Positions 23,801 to 35,291 are shown, counted from the first letter of the stretch. The stretch: 64,000 nt of DNA from Ectocarpus siliculosus (GCA_000310025.1 FN649735.1:1550222-1614221); one strand, 5' to 3'. The notes: generated by a model from the letters alone, not told the origin. Numbers and translations are program-made.

Positions 23801-26800
23801 GGCGACGCCACCCCGGCTCCCAGTGAGGTCGGCGCTGGTGGCGGTGGTGCTACCGGCGGCGACACTACCCCGGCCCCCACTGAAGCGGGCGGTACCCGCG
23901 ATGCCGGCGGCGACATTACCCCCGCCCCTACTGAGGCAGGCGCCGGTGGCGGTGGCGCTACCGACGGTGACACCACCCCCGCCCCCACCGAAGCTGGCGG
24001 TGCCGCCGGTGGCGACGTTACCCCGGCTCCCACCGTGGCAGGCAGTGGCGCGGGTACCGTTGGCGGCGGTACCACCGCTCCGACTGTGACCGGCGGTGCC
24101 GACACTACCCCGGCTCCGGGAGACGTGAACGGGGACGGGCTGGTGAACTCGGCCGACACCGGCATCGAGGGCGACACCAACGGCGACGGCATCGTGGACG
24201 ACGCGGACACCGGGCTTGTCGGTGACACCAACGGTGAGTTTAGCCGATGCGCCTGGTGACGTCTGTCCCGACTTTTTGAAGGTTTTGCTGTTGGACGGCA
24301 GTGGTGGTCCGAAATGGTTACATGGTGGGCAACGAAAACGCTTTGCACGGTGGGCGTAGCCACCGATGGCGTGTACCCAGCGCCTCGAGAGGACAATCGG
24401 GCGTGAAGACAAGAATCGATCGCAGCTGTCCGAACGCGGCGAATGAGTGTACACGGGGTTTCGTTGTGGTCGTACATGCAGCACGCAGAGTTCCGCCTGT
24501 CTCCTTGGTAGGGTCATTGGTTGTTGATATCGAAGAATCTGTTTTTTGAACGCCCTCCCCTAGCGCCCGGTGCCTCAACCGCGTTACGCCTCTTGGTTAT
24601 ATCTCGTTGCAGGCGACGGCGTGGTCGACTCGTCGGACCCCATTGTCGGTGACATGAACGGAGATGGGCTGGTTAACTCCGCCGACACCGGCATCGTTGG
24701 CGACACCAACGGCGACGGAGTGGTGGATGACTTGGACACCGGGATGGTCGGTGACACCAACGGTGAGTCGTTTGTTTTGCTGATGACCAACCGTTTCTTC
24801 GGCGCTTCCTGTGCAATGAGCGCGCCGCTTCCGCAGCACTAGTCTTGTTGCTTGGTTTTCGTGCTTGGGTTTCGACTGCCTCTTCACCTTTTGCCGTACA
24901 CATGACCGTAACTCTAAAACCCTATCCCTGTTGTCCAGGTGATGGTGTTGTGGACGACTTGGACCTGGAGGACGTGAACAGGGACGGGTTCATCAACTCC
25001 GCCGACACCGGCGTCGTCGGAGACACGAACGGCGACGGCGTGGTGGACGAATTTGACACCGGGCTTGTCGGTGACACTAACGGTGAGTCCGTGCGCGTTA
25101 ACCGATGCCCTGTCATCTGGAGCATTTTTTTTTTTTTGCATACAGTGGACGGAGGTTGACACGGCAAAGTCCGTTGTAGAGAACAATCGGCATGAGATCA
25201 GCCATGTGTTTGCTTTCCTCCTGTCAACTGGACTCTCGTCCCCTCCCGACGCATACCCTGATGCGAACGCCCCCTTCGCCGTCCTGTTTCTTGCAGGCGA
25301 CGGCGTGGTGGACTCCATGGATGGACTCGTCGGGGACTTGAACGGAGACGGCCTTGTGAACTCGGCCGATACCAACATCATCGGCGACACCAACGGTGAC
25401 GGAGTGGTGGACGACGAGGACACCGGGCTTGTCGGCGACACCAACGGTGAGTACATCTTGGTTGCCGCCGCTACCGCTTGCTCCCGTGGTAGATACCATG
25501 CTGCCGCTGGCACTTACCTCTCAGCGAGGAAGGCACCTCGTTGGTGGCTTGACCCGGTGTTCGAATACCGTCGTACCGTCATGGTTGTCCTTACCGCCCT
25601 GCCTCATTCGCTGTATTTGTCTACTTCCAGGCGATGGCGTGGTTGACTCCCTTGACGACATTGTCGGAGACGTCAACGGAGACGGGCGGGTCAACTCCGC
25701 CGACACCAACATCATTGGAGACACGAACGGGGACGGAGTGGTGGACGACGAGGACACCGGGCTTGTCGGTGACACCAACGGTGAGTCTGTGACCGTTTTG
25801 CCGAAAACGGTTCTTCCATGGCCCGTACTTGTTCTTCTGCTGGCACTTGACACTTCAAGGGGAATACGCGGCAATTCTGTCTCGACGCCTTAGTGGTAAG
25901 CCGAAAACCTCTCCGTGTTCCCCGTATCTCTTGTTTAACTGTACAATGGCGGCTACGTTTTAAGATAGGGTCGTGACAAGTCGGGTCAAGCAAGTTTCAG
26001 TTTTGCGAATCGGCACCTTTTCTTAAATAGTCTCTCTTGAACCGTAGCCGCTATTGTGCTGGTTACGAACACGGCGATGGTAACCCGAACACCCTTTCTC
26101 ATTCCCTTACCTCGAAAAATCCTCTTTAAACAAGGCGACGGTGTGGTGGACGACCAGGACGTGGAGGTTGGAGACGTTAACGGAGACGGTATCATCAACT
26201 CGGCCGACACTAACATCGTTGGAGACACGAACGGTGACGGGGTTGTCGACGACGAGGACACCGGGCTTGTCGGCGACACCAACGGTACGCCGGTGGTGAT
26301 CGGTTGCCGCTAATTTGTTTTGTTGGCCGGTATGAAATCAAGACAAAAAAGTATTTATCTATGTCCTGTACAATGCCGCTACCCCTATTGAACAATATTC
26401 TTGCCAAAGGAAGGCAAAGTGATTTATCCAGACACAGTAGATGCTTGTAGTCGCGTTTCAGACAGGGCATAGGCGCAGATTTTGCGTTGGGTTTCACGGA
26501 AAATGTCACCACGGCCCTGTAAATCTCAACACTGCGTGTCCCGGCAGTTCCCGCGAGCTCCTTTCATAACATCTGAACCCGCCTGCATCATCTGTTCTAC
26601 CTACCCCAGGCGACGGTGTGGTGGACTCCCTGGACGAAATTGTCGGGGACTTGAACGGAGACGGGCTTGTCAACTCCGCCGACACCGGCATCGTTGGCGA
26701 CACCAACGGTGACGGAGTTGTTGACGACCTCGACACCGGGCTTGTCGGTGACACCAACGGTAAGTCGGTGGTTATCGTTTGCCGCTAACTGTGTTGGGTG

Positions 26801-29800
26801 ATCGATACACTACAGGCATACATGCTCCACTTGTCTTGATCATGATTGACTGTCGAACATGACCGCTGTACCCCCCCCCTCGTTGTGTCGCTGTACCCCT
26901 TCCAGGCGACGGTGTGGTTGACTCCCTGGACGAGATCGTCGGAGACATGAACGGCGACGGACTCGTCAACTCCGCCGACACCGGCATCGTTGGAGACACC
27001 AACGGTGACGGAGTGGTGGACGATCTGGACACCGGGCTTGTCGGTGACACTAACGGTAAGTCGTTTTTCTGTTCACCGCTTCTGAGCCGCAATAGTAGTA
27101 TGCCCAGCCAAAGGTGGATAAGAAACCTGCGTGCGTGAATGTTCGTGGTGGTTTAGTCGGAACGTATTCCGAGGTCCCTATATTTTATCTGAACCCGCCC
27201 TCTCCGCCACTTTAGGCGACGGTGCGGTGGACTCCCTGGACGAGATCGTCGGAGACATGAACGGCGACGGACTTGTCAACTCCGCCGACACCGGCATCGT
27301 TGGCGACACCAACGGTGACGGTGTGGTGGACGAGGAGGACACCGGGCTTATCGGTGACACCAACGGTGAGTCGTTCTTCTGTTCGCCGCTGCCGTTGCTG
27401 CCAGCCTTAGCATGCCAAGCGGATACGGGTATGAGTGAGTGATAATCCGCGTGGTTTTGTCGGAAAGTATGTCGAGGTACTTCTCGTTGTACGTGAACCC
27501 GCCCGACCTGCCGTCCTCGTCCCTGCTTCTCCAGGCGACGGTGTGGTGGACTCCCTGGACGAGCTCGTGGCAGACACCAACGGAGACGGACTGGTCAACT
27601 CCGCAGACACGAACATCGTCGGAGACACCAACGGGGACGGAGTTGTGGACGACGAGGACACCGGGCTTGTCGGTGACACCAACGGTGAGTGGTGACGGGT
27701 CGTCTCCGAAACCAGCTTGTTAGCTTGTCAGGTACACAAATTTAGATTTCGGCAGGGCCTGTCTAGGAGCTCTAATTAACTTTGTCGTTGTCCGCTTGGC
27801 GACCCGCGTGAAGTGTCGCAGCAAAAAATATCGTGACTATTTTGAAGCCTCCACGTTGTAATTCTTGACCGCTGCTGTCCCTTCCAGGCGACGGTGTGGT
27901 TGACTCCCTGGACGAGATTGTCGGAGACATGAACGGAGACGGATTGGTCAACTCCGCAGACACGAACATCGTCGGAGACACCAACGGCGACGGAGTTGTG
28001 GACGACGAGGACACCGGGCTTGTGGGTGACACTAACGGTAAGTCGTAGGGGTTAGTTTTGCCGCTCTACCTCTGCGGTAAGCATGCGGTCAACAAGGGCA
28101 ATGATAAGAACAATGGACGAATGTTTGCGGTAGCGATTATTGAGCATTCAACAGCAGAGTCTTTCGCTAGTTGTATGGAATATCTTGTAGACTACTAAAT
28201 ATGACCTCCGATCACAAGTACCTCCTTCGCTGCTCTGCTGTCCCTTGCAGGTGATGGTGTGGTGGACTCCCTGGACGAGATGGTCGGAGACATCAACGGA
28301 GACGGACTGGTAAACTCCGCAGACACGAATATTGTTGGAGACACCAACGGCGACGGAGTTGTGGACGACGAGGACACCGGGCTTGTCGGTGACACCAACG
28401 GTGAGCCGTGGGTGTGCTTATGTTTGCCGCGACAGCTGTTGCCGTAACACGTGTTCAGTTGCATTGTTGCCACCTCCACTGCTAGATATGAACTACAGGG
28501 ATAACCCTTGGCGAGTGTCCCAAGCTGACGTCGAGCTCCTTGATGGTTGTTCGACAAGTTGACCTCATTCACTGCTCTGCTGTCCCTTCCAGGCGACGGT
28601 GTGGTGGACTCCCTGGACGAGATGGTCGGGGACATGAACGGAGACGGGCTTGTCAACTCCGCCGACACCGGCATCGTTGGCGACACCAACGGCGACGGAG
28701 TGGTGGACGACGAGGACACCGGGCTTGTCGGTGACACCAACGGTGAGTCGTATGTTTTGCTGATCACCGCTTCTTCGGCGCTCCTTGTGCAATGAGCATG
28801 CCGCTTCCGCAGCTTTCGTCTTGTGGTTGGTTTTTCGATCTTGGGTTCCGACTGCCCCTCCACCTTACCGTACATCTGATCATTACCCTAACCCCAAACC
28901 CTGTTGTCCAGGTGACGGGGTTGTGGACGACTTGGACCTGCAAGACGTTAACGGGGACGGGTTCATCAACTCCGCCGACACCGGCATCGTCGGAGACACG
29001 AACGGCGACGGAGTTGTGGACGACCTGGACACAGGGCTTGTCGGTGACACCAACGGTAAGTCGGTCTTTGTTTTTTCGCTTCACATCTTTCGATGACGTT
29101 TTGTCAGGTGGACATTTGGTAAGAGCAAACTCGCGCTGGCTTGTTTGATTAGAGCTGATTCTATCCTTGCCCCTCCGTTGGCGATGCAGGGCCTACGGTA
29201 AAGTGCTAGGAGTCAAGCAAGACGTACTTGTGTCCCTTACCCCCCTCCAAGAATCAGAGAGTTGCTGGCCTTTTTGCTTTATCTTGAAGGTCATCCGGCA
29301 CAGCCACCTCCCGGGTTTGTTGCTCCCCTTGCCTGATTTCAACACCCGCCTTTGGTGATGCGCTAGCCTAGCCCGGATAAAAACTGCAGCTCCTTCCCGG
29401 CTTTGAAGGGATGCGCGGTCGGTCAATGGTCTAACGACTACGTCATGCACGGCTGTGAGTATAAGGAGCCCCTCACCCCCCCCACCCCCTCTCATCTTGC
29501 GTCCCCCCTACAGGCGACGGCGTGGTGGATTCCACGGACGAGGTCGTCGGAGCTACCCCTGCCCCGAGCGCCAGCATCGACGGCTCTCGCGGCATCGACG
29601 GCGGTCGCACCCTCTCCCCCGCTGCAGAGTTTGGCGACACTCTCTCCCCCACCTCCGCCCCGACCACCGCCGCGGAGGCTCTGGACAGCTCGGCCGCCCC
29701 GACGTCAGCGGTGGACGCGAGCGAGGAGTGCCCCGAGGGGATGGTGCCGAACGAGAGCACCTCGACTAACCTGCGGTGTGTTAGCGGCGCGGCGGGTTTG

Positions 29801-29887
29801 TTCTCCGGCGGCCGCGCGTACTCCGGCGTGGTGTACGCGGGCGTTCTGGGCCTCGCACTCGCCGCCGGCGGCGCGCTTGTTCTGTGA
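20863..29887 (+). CDS. Secreted multi-domain protein: Cys module, Thr/Pro/Gly repeat stalk, 42 dockerin/TSP3-type calcium loops, C-terminal hydrophobic tail (19 exons)
   Basis: Exons: 20863-20950, 21652-21687, 22168-22377, 22566-22616, 22953-24233, 24613-24762, 24939-25082, 25297-25446, 25631-25780, 26135-26284, 26610-26759, 26906-27055, 27216-27365, 27535-27684, 27888-28037, 28251-28400, 28593-28742, 28912-29055, 29514-29887. Every intron is GT-AG and phase 1; the coding sum is 3978 bases, 1325 residues. The ATG sits in ACCATGG. Order of parts: signal peptide (MVLTSSLKVMGMAGLLAAAN), 10-Cys module in exon 3, 19-residue repeat stalk in exon 5, calcium loops D-x-N-x-D-G-x-x-N/D-x-x-D every 16-17 residues, a second Thr/Pro/Ser-rich stretch, the motif CPEGMVPNESTSTNLRC and a final hydrophobic segment (VVYAGVLGLALAAGGALVL). 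Loop spacing is shorter than an EF-hand pair and resembles dockerin or thrombospondin-3 arrays. It is probably a calcium-binding cell-surface or matrix protein; the function is inferred. Exon 2 is the least certain. Confidence 0.85.
22168..22377 (+). other. Exon 3 of the large gene: 10-Cys extracellular module
   Basis: The exon encodes about 70 residues with ten cysteines in the pattern VC...VVCC-x3-C-x2-CGGEGC...NCC...LC...PC. A CC...CG-x-CGG-x-GC...NCC spacing recurs in secreted proteins of stramenopiles as I recall them, but no named family is asserted. All cysteines lie outside the repeat stalk and probably form disulfides. The exon is symmetric (phase 1 to phase 1), so it could be shuffled as a unit. 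Confidence 0.65.
23095..24045 (+). repeat. 57-base coding minisatellite (19-residue Thr/Pro/Gly stalk) in exon 5
   Basis: About 15 tandem units of the 19-residue sequence GGGGATGGDTTPAPTEAGA. Two alternating variants, PTEAG and PSEVG, and D/E exchange before TTPAP define subfamilies. The last three units are shorter or diverged. The repeat is so GC-rich that two other frames are also open across it. Pro/Thr/Ser density suggests heavy O-glycosylation, i.e. an extended stalk. Confidence 0.85.
24613..29055 (+). repeat. Array of 13 symmetric calcium-loop exons
   Basis: Eleven exons are 150 bases and two (24939-25082, 28912-29055) are 144 bases. Each encodes the second half of one calcium loop, two full loops and the first half of the next. 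Every intron interrupts the glycine codon inside a loop (DTNG split after the first G base), so loops are completed only by splicing. Variants include DTGIVGD versus DTNIVGD and DDLD versus DDED. Introns are 146 to 379 bases within the array (458 for the last). Neighbouring introns retain similarity, showing that exon plus intron units were duplicated. Confidence 0.85.
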
Positions 29888-29916
29888 TAAGGACAGGGAT
29901 GTTGTGCGACCGGAAC

Positions 29917-30045
29917 AAGATGTTCTTTATCGGAATGAACAAGAAGTTCTTTATCGGAATGAACAAGATGTTCTTTATTGGAATGAACAAGATGTTCGGC
30001 AAGGAACAAGATGTCCCGTATTCGGAACACTTGCAAGATGTTCTG
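29917..30045 (+). repeat. 24-base tandem repeat downstream of the large gene
   Basis: About five units related to GGAATGAACAAGATGTTCTT, the first three nearly perfect and the later ones decayed. It starts about 30 bases after the stop codon and so probably lies in the 3' untranslated region. Confidence 0.75.
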
Positions 30046-31898
30046 TAATTGGCACAAAACGAGACGTAACAATAACAGGACAGGCATCGGTGTGGCGACT
30101 GGCTACAGCAGGGCTTGATTTTTCAGAGGAACATGAACGCTTCGTTACAAATTGAACTAACATGACTAATTTCGTACGGGTTTGGCTTAAACGCTTAAAC
30201 TAACATGACTAATTTCGTAAGGCTTTGGCTTGGGAATCAACAGTGCAATGACGGAGGGGGCAGCAATACTGCTTTTATCGTGTGTTGGTTTTCCGTCGGT
30301 TGGGTGGGGGGGGCTGCTTTCTCGCGGTCTATTTTCTGTTATTGATGCTGTTCAGTGTAGAAATGTTAACTGGTGGGCGGCAGCGGGCGGTGGTAATGCG
30401 GAGGGAGGCTCGGCTGGACTGTGTCATTAGGAGGGGATGTGTCTTGCACGTGGAAGGATTGATGTGTAGATCACCGCGAAAACCTGTCCGTACATGTTCT
30501 ACAGTACTCCCCCCCCCTCTGGACCCCTGGCGAGCCCCTTGAGCGTTGGACAATACCTTGAGTTTCTTCCTCGCTCGGCGACAGGTTAGATTTGTAATTT
30601 TTCTCTTGAGAACGAAAATTACCTCGGATTTATTTTTTTCGGTTTACGACTTTGGCAGAGGTGCTGTACTTCATTGACTGCGGCTCTTTTCGGTTTGACG
30701 GGCAATCTGATTAGCGTGTGCTGTTTGTGTCTAGTACGCATCTCGTGTGTTTAAATTTTTTTGATTTTAGAAGATGACGGCTCCAAACCGTCTCGGCTTG
30801 CGGCCAGGCTATCCTTTTTTGACGTGTCCTTTTTCGACATGCCTGGGAAGTTGCAAAATACAGTTGTAAAGGGGTTGGGGGGGGGATCGTGCCAGGTGCG
30901 TGGTTGGTTGCTTTTCGCCGTCGGACGGCACCACCGCGAAGGAAAGCACGGGGCCGAGATGTGGGTACCGCCGCTTTTCATGGAACGGTCCGCGTTCTGC
31001 GGAACGGTTCGCGTTCTGCGGGGGAACTTTCCAAGCGCCGAACATGGCGGCGCTCAAACATTTGCCAGATGTTTTCGGGGGCAAGCCGCGAGGTGGCCGT
31101 TTATCCCCTTTTTAAACAGCAGCGATAGCGTTGTTGTGTGGCATGTTTAGATTGGTTTCAATGAACTGAGCTATGGTTCGGTTTTTCCTTAATTGTCCCA
31201 TATGATGTCGTGTCGCCATTTTTTTCTTGGTATTGTAGTGCCTCAGCGGTAGCAGCAGATTTGTAGCTACAGCAGTCAGTGGCGGTGAGGAGAGGTGGGT
31301 GCGCGCAGCAGTTTTAAGAGCACGGGAGCGCTCGTTGAAAAGAAGAAGCCCCGTGTATGTTAAGGGGTTGTGTCGTCTGTCTGCGGAAAGATCGCCGTGC
31401 CTCCCTGCACTCACTCACTCACCTTTTTTCTATATTTCGGACGTTCCTTGTGTAGTTCTGCGTGCGCATTCGGAAATAATGCAGAACGTTCATCCACCCT
31501 TTCGTGTCGATCGCAACGATTCATCTCACCACAACAAGCTTTGAAGTTGTTTGGAACACTTGTTCTGGGCGGTTAGGAGCGTGAAGACTGGCGTCCAGAA
31601 TGAAAAGAACGACACATTCAAACGCGAGCCTTTCTCTCTATGCGTCTGGTACCGTTACCGTCTTCACTCCGAAGAATGGGCCATCCTCTACTACCACGCC
31701 GTCCTCTCCCAGATCATGGCGTTCAGGACCGTCTTTGCTTGGACTCTGAGATTGGGGTCCGTTTTCACGGGCCATCCGGATGTAGCGTTGTCGATGAAAG
31801 CAATCAGTCATACGAAAGGAATCTACGTGCCGCTCTACTACATGCAGACTATTACGAGATATATATGTCTTCTTCCAGGAGGAGCTCCTCGACTTCTT
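30046..31898. other. Gene-poor stretch
   Basis: A short direct repeat, AACTAACATGACTAATTTCGTA, flanks about 42 bases at 30155 and 30197. One frame near 31770-31880 (VVDESNQSYERNLRAALLHA) looks protein-like but is short and runs into the MITE. No gene is supported. Confidence 0.45.
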
Positions 31899-32101
31899 TA
31901 CAGTCGAGGCCCCGGTTTAGCGGTCCATATGTCACAAGATGTTACACCCGCTATCGAGGGCATCACCGCTAAAAAACCGGATTGGGTAGTTGTTTAGCTG
32001 GTAGTTGCACTACCGAGGTGCAGCCGTGCCACGAAATTTTGGGACCGCTATTCAGGGCGTCCCGCTATAAACAGAGAACCTAAACCGGGACCACGACTGT
32101 A
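31899..32101. mobile_element. MITE with TA-CAGTCG terminal inverted repeats
   Basis: A 203-base segment beginning TACAGTCGAGGCCCCGGTTT and ending AAACCGGGACCACGACTGTA. The ends are inverted repeats of about 22 bases with few mismatches, flanked by or ending in TA. It encodes no protein. TA target sites and CAGT-type ends are characteristic of Tc1/mariner-derived MITEs. Confidence 0.7.
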
Positions 32102-34637
32102 GTACGCCTTTGTCAAAAGCCAAGCCAGCTGAATCAAACGGCGAAACCTTCGTGCGGTCTTCCTCGCTCGGTGTCCATTCGTCGAGCCGACCCCATTTGA
32201 CCGTATTAATTGTCTACTCCTGTGGTTGTCAGGGCTTCAGAGACACTTTACTTTTTTTCTCTTTTCGTCCATCCTTCGCGATGGTCGGCCACGCACGGTA
32301 CATTCACTGCCCCCGACCCGCTCGTGGGAACACTGCAATACTGATAATAGCCTTCAGGACGGTGGCTCGTCATCGGGGCCCTTTGCTATTTTCCACGCAT
32401 ACCTAAGCAAGCACTGCACGCAGAGAAATTAGCATAGAGGAGGCCGCTGTTTAACCCTGCGTAGGCTACTGCCCTTGTAACGTGAGGGATGACGTGGTGA
32501 GTGTCTGGCGCATGCATACCTATACATACATCGTGCACTTGAATGGACAATCCATCCATACATATATATGCATACGGGAGTGAAAAATACCCAACTTCTG
32601 CAAACAACCGAAAATTGAACGCAGAACAACCCATCGCTTAGTTGTTGCGATTGGCGTGCTCCGGCGTCGACACCATGCTACCGCGTCCCACTCATATTCG
32701 GTAGCTCGTTCAGGTCTACCGGGAGCATCGATCGCGAGACACCAAATGGACTATGCGGACAAAGGCGTCCGTCCTTGATTTTGAGAGCTGGCGGGCCGAA
32801 AAAAAAAAAGAGGTGTGTCACCGTTGTTGACGTGTGGCATGAACGTGAAGTCCGCAGGAGGTGGTGAGGTTGTCGGCAGGAGGACTCGATCAACATGTTT
32901 GCAATAAAAAAAACTTCTGATCATTCATAAGTATCATTAAATAATGAGCACATGACGATTATACCGACACTCCAGTATTCCAACAAATGTTGGACAAAAC
33001 GGGACGCGTACCGCGCTACAAGAAATATTAGCCAATCCTTGCTTGCCGCGGATTCTGCGCTGCTACTGCTTCGACTACCTACTCGACACCCCGGCGAAAC
33101 ACGACGGCAAACAACCTTCTTTCCTTCCACGTCCAAGAATGAAGTCAGTCCACGAACGAACATCGAGACAGAGGGAGAGAGATAGCAAGCACCCAAGGAT
33201 ACTCGCACCCCCCTTTTTTTGTTGCCGGCGCACGACTCATCACACCCAAACACTTGACTCCCGTCCCCTTTTTCTACGCATTAGAAGACCAAGTAGCTCA
33301 GCAAAACAACAACACGGAAGGAGGTGAGATCATCCCCATCGCGGCTTGGCTTTCAACGACGGGAGGGAGCGCCGTCTGCTTGTCGACCCAGCCCCTAACG
33401 ACAGCCCGTCGCTTCAGTGTGTTTCTCGACTCTGTACAGGGAAAACAGACCAGCAACGCGTCCGAGCGCGCGCCATGCCGCCGGTTGACAATCTGGGGTC
33501 GGTTTGCCGTAGCATTCTCAACGAAACGAAAGAGAGCGCTCGAAAAAGACAGTTACCAACTTTTTTTTGTCGGGCTCTATTTTATCGCCCAGCGCTCCTC
33601 CTCCTCCTCTTCTCTCTCCTCCTCAAGGGAGGAGACTTCACGACAAAAAAACTTTCGGACCGAGAAGAACCAATCACATGGTTTATCTTGTCCGAATACG
33701 TACGTACGTACAGATTTCCCAACAACCCAGCAGAGGCAAAACTCCCCAAGAACACGCTATACCCGCCCACGAAGCGAACGACCATTCTGTTCTCTGATTT
33801 CTCAGACGGCTTCCTCGCCAGGTTGTTGCCAGTTACATCTCCAACCAAGCTTCAGGGAAGACTGGGCCCAGGGCATCTGTCTGTCGCTGGAAGTTTTTAC
33901 TGCTACTGCAAACGAGGAGGACAAGACAGGGAAACCCCGCAACAAGGCGGGGCCAAAACCATTGAAGAAAAATGTGCATTACGACAAAACACAACCTACC
34001 CCCTCCGTCCCTCGTCCGATTCTGCGGAAACAACCCGAAGCGACCAATAGCGAGAGACGCTTGTGCCGCTTTCACTTCCAAAATGCGAAAAACGCACCGT
34101 CTACAACTTCTCCCACGCTACCGAGTCTGGACGTGACGTACCTGATTACGGTAACATGCACCTCACAAAGAGCACTTGCCCAAGGTCAAACACCCGACCA
34201 GAACCGAACCTCCTCGCCCCCCGCGTAGAAAGAACCAGCAGGCCGAACGGTGTTTAGCGGGCGAGCATCAAAACCAAGACCAAGAATTGCCGAAGCTACG
34301 AGATGTCCATGATGCCTCTTGTCTGAAGTATCTATCGTTGGCCAACCGCATGTGCAATTCGTTTACCTGTTTCTACGCCTCCACTTCTACAGGTCTACTA
34401 CGCAGCCGATCGCGACCGCCGCAACAGTATCACCCGCCCATGCGGCGCTCATTGGCGGAGCCACGGCGGGGAAAAGGCAGGTTTCGGCCACACCAACAAA
34501 CCCACTGGCCTTCGCTTCGAATAAAAAAAAAAATCACGGCGTTCCTTCAAGAACGTCGTTCCTAACCGTTCCTGCGCGAGGAGTCCGTTCGTTCGCCCCA
34601 GCTAACTGAATAACCCGCCGCTGCCGCCGCTCTTTCA
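32102..34637. other. Gene-poor stretch
   Basis: Two overlapping long frames on the plus strand (about 33254-34228) are open, but their composition is neither uniform nor domain-like. A Cys/His-poor, Ser-rich segment and a lack of recognisable start or splice sites make a gene doubtful. The right part may be the 3' untranslated region of the minus-strand gene ending at 34638. Confidence 0.4.
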
Positions 34638-35291
34638 TCACGCGGCGAGCACGGCGGCCGCGAGGAGCGCCGCGGACGCGGCGGCCAGCACCGCCGCCGC
34701 GGAGGAGCGAGCGTGCCCCAGCCCGGGGGCCCCGTCCGCGTCCCCCTCGGCCCCCGCCTCCGTGTCGCCGTCCTCACTGGTCGGCGCCGGCGTCGCCGGG
34801 ACGGCGTCCGCTCCTTCGTCGTCCGTAGACGACGCGGGGGACGGCGCCGGGGTCTCGTCGCCGTCAGTCGGCGTCACCTCCCGGTCCGCGCTGGTGCCGG
34901 TCCCCGCGGAGGAGGGAGTCACCGTCGGCACGGGAGTGTCGGCGGTCGCCTCCTCGCCGGACGTCGGCGTCGGAAGAGCGTCGTCATAGCCGCGGCGGTC
35001 GGGGCGGCGCCGTCTTNNNNNNNNNNNNNNNNNNNCGATGGTGATGCAGCGGACGCTGACGGTCGGGGACGGGGTTTCATTGTCGACGACGGGGATGGTG
35101 CCGTCCCCGCACCCGTCGTCGGACGCCGCGCCGTAGTAGTAGGTCGCGCTAGGGGGCCCCGCGTCCGTCACTCCGCCGGTGGTGTCGGCCACATAGGAGT
35201 CTGACGTAGCGTCGGTGGCGGCCAAGGCCAGGGCGACGGCCGCGAGACCGAGCATTATCCTGGTTGTTGTTGCTGAAGTCGGGGCCATCAT
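34638..35291 (-). CDS. Small secreted Thr/Pro-rich protein with C-terminal hydrophobic tail
   Basis: Single open frame of about 217 codons from a double ATG at 35291. The N-terminus TRIMLGLAAVALALAATDAT is a clear signal peptide. After a short Tyr-containing segment comes CGDGTIPVVDNETP...VSVRC, a two-Cys motif like the one near the C-terminus of the large gene at 29.7 kb. A Thr/Pro/Asp/Glu-rich stalk follows (PTPTSGEEATADTPVPTVTP and similar), then an Ala-rich hydrophobic C-terminus (AAAVLAAASAALLAAAVLAA), suggesting a membrane or GPI-type anchor. A 19-N gap (35017-35035) interrupts the frame. The 19 N are not a multiple of three plus known sequence, so the true length and frame across the gap are uncertain. 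Confidence 0.6.
   Translation of the reverse strand: MMAPTSATTTRIMLGLAAVALALAATDATSDSYVADTTGGVTDAGPPSATYYYGAASDDGCGDGTIPVVDNETPSPTVSVRCITIXXXXXXXRRRRPDRRGYDDALPTPTSGEEATADTPVPTVTPSSAGTGTSADREVTPTDGDETPAPSPASSTDDEGADAVPATPAPTSEDGDTEAGAEGDADGAPGLGHARSSAAAVLAAASAALLAAAVLAA
35017..35035. other. Assembly gap (19 N) inside a coding region
   Basis: Nineteen N between two coding halves of the small secreted protein. The apparent frame continuity depends on this number being real. Confidence 0.98.

Noticed and set aside
22789-24477. 562-codon open frame on the minus strand and a 391-codon second plus frame over exon 5
   Set aside because: Both are shadows of the GC-rich 57-base repeat. The Thr/Pro/Gly frame alone joins correctly to the flanking exons in phase 1.
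28880-28910. Telomere-like CCCTAACCCC near 28.9 kb
   Set aside because: It is part of the polypyrimidine tract of an intron and has a diverged counterpart at 24.92 kb, so it is splice-related.
33254-34228. 324-codon plus-strand gene
   Set aside because: No ATG-supported N-terminus with domain, a competing 234-codon frame overlaps it, and composition changes along its length.
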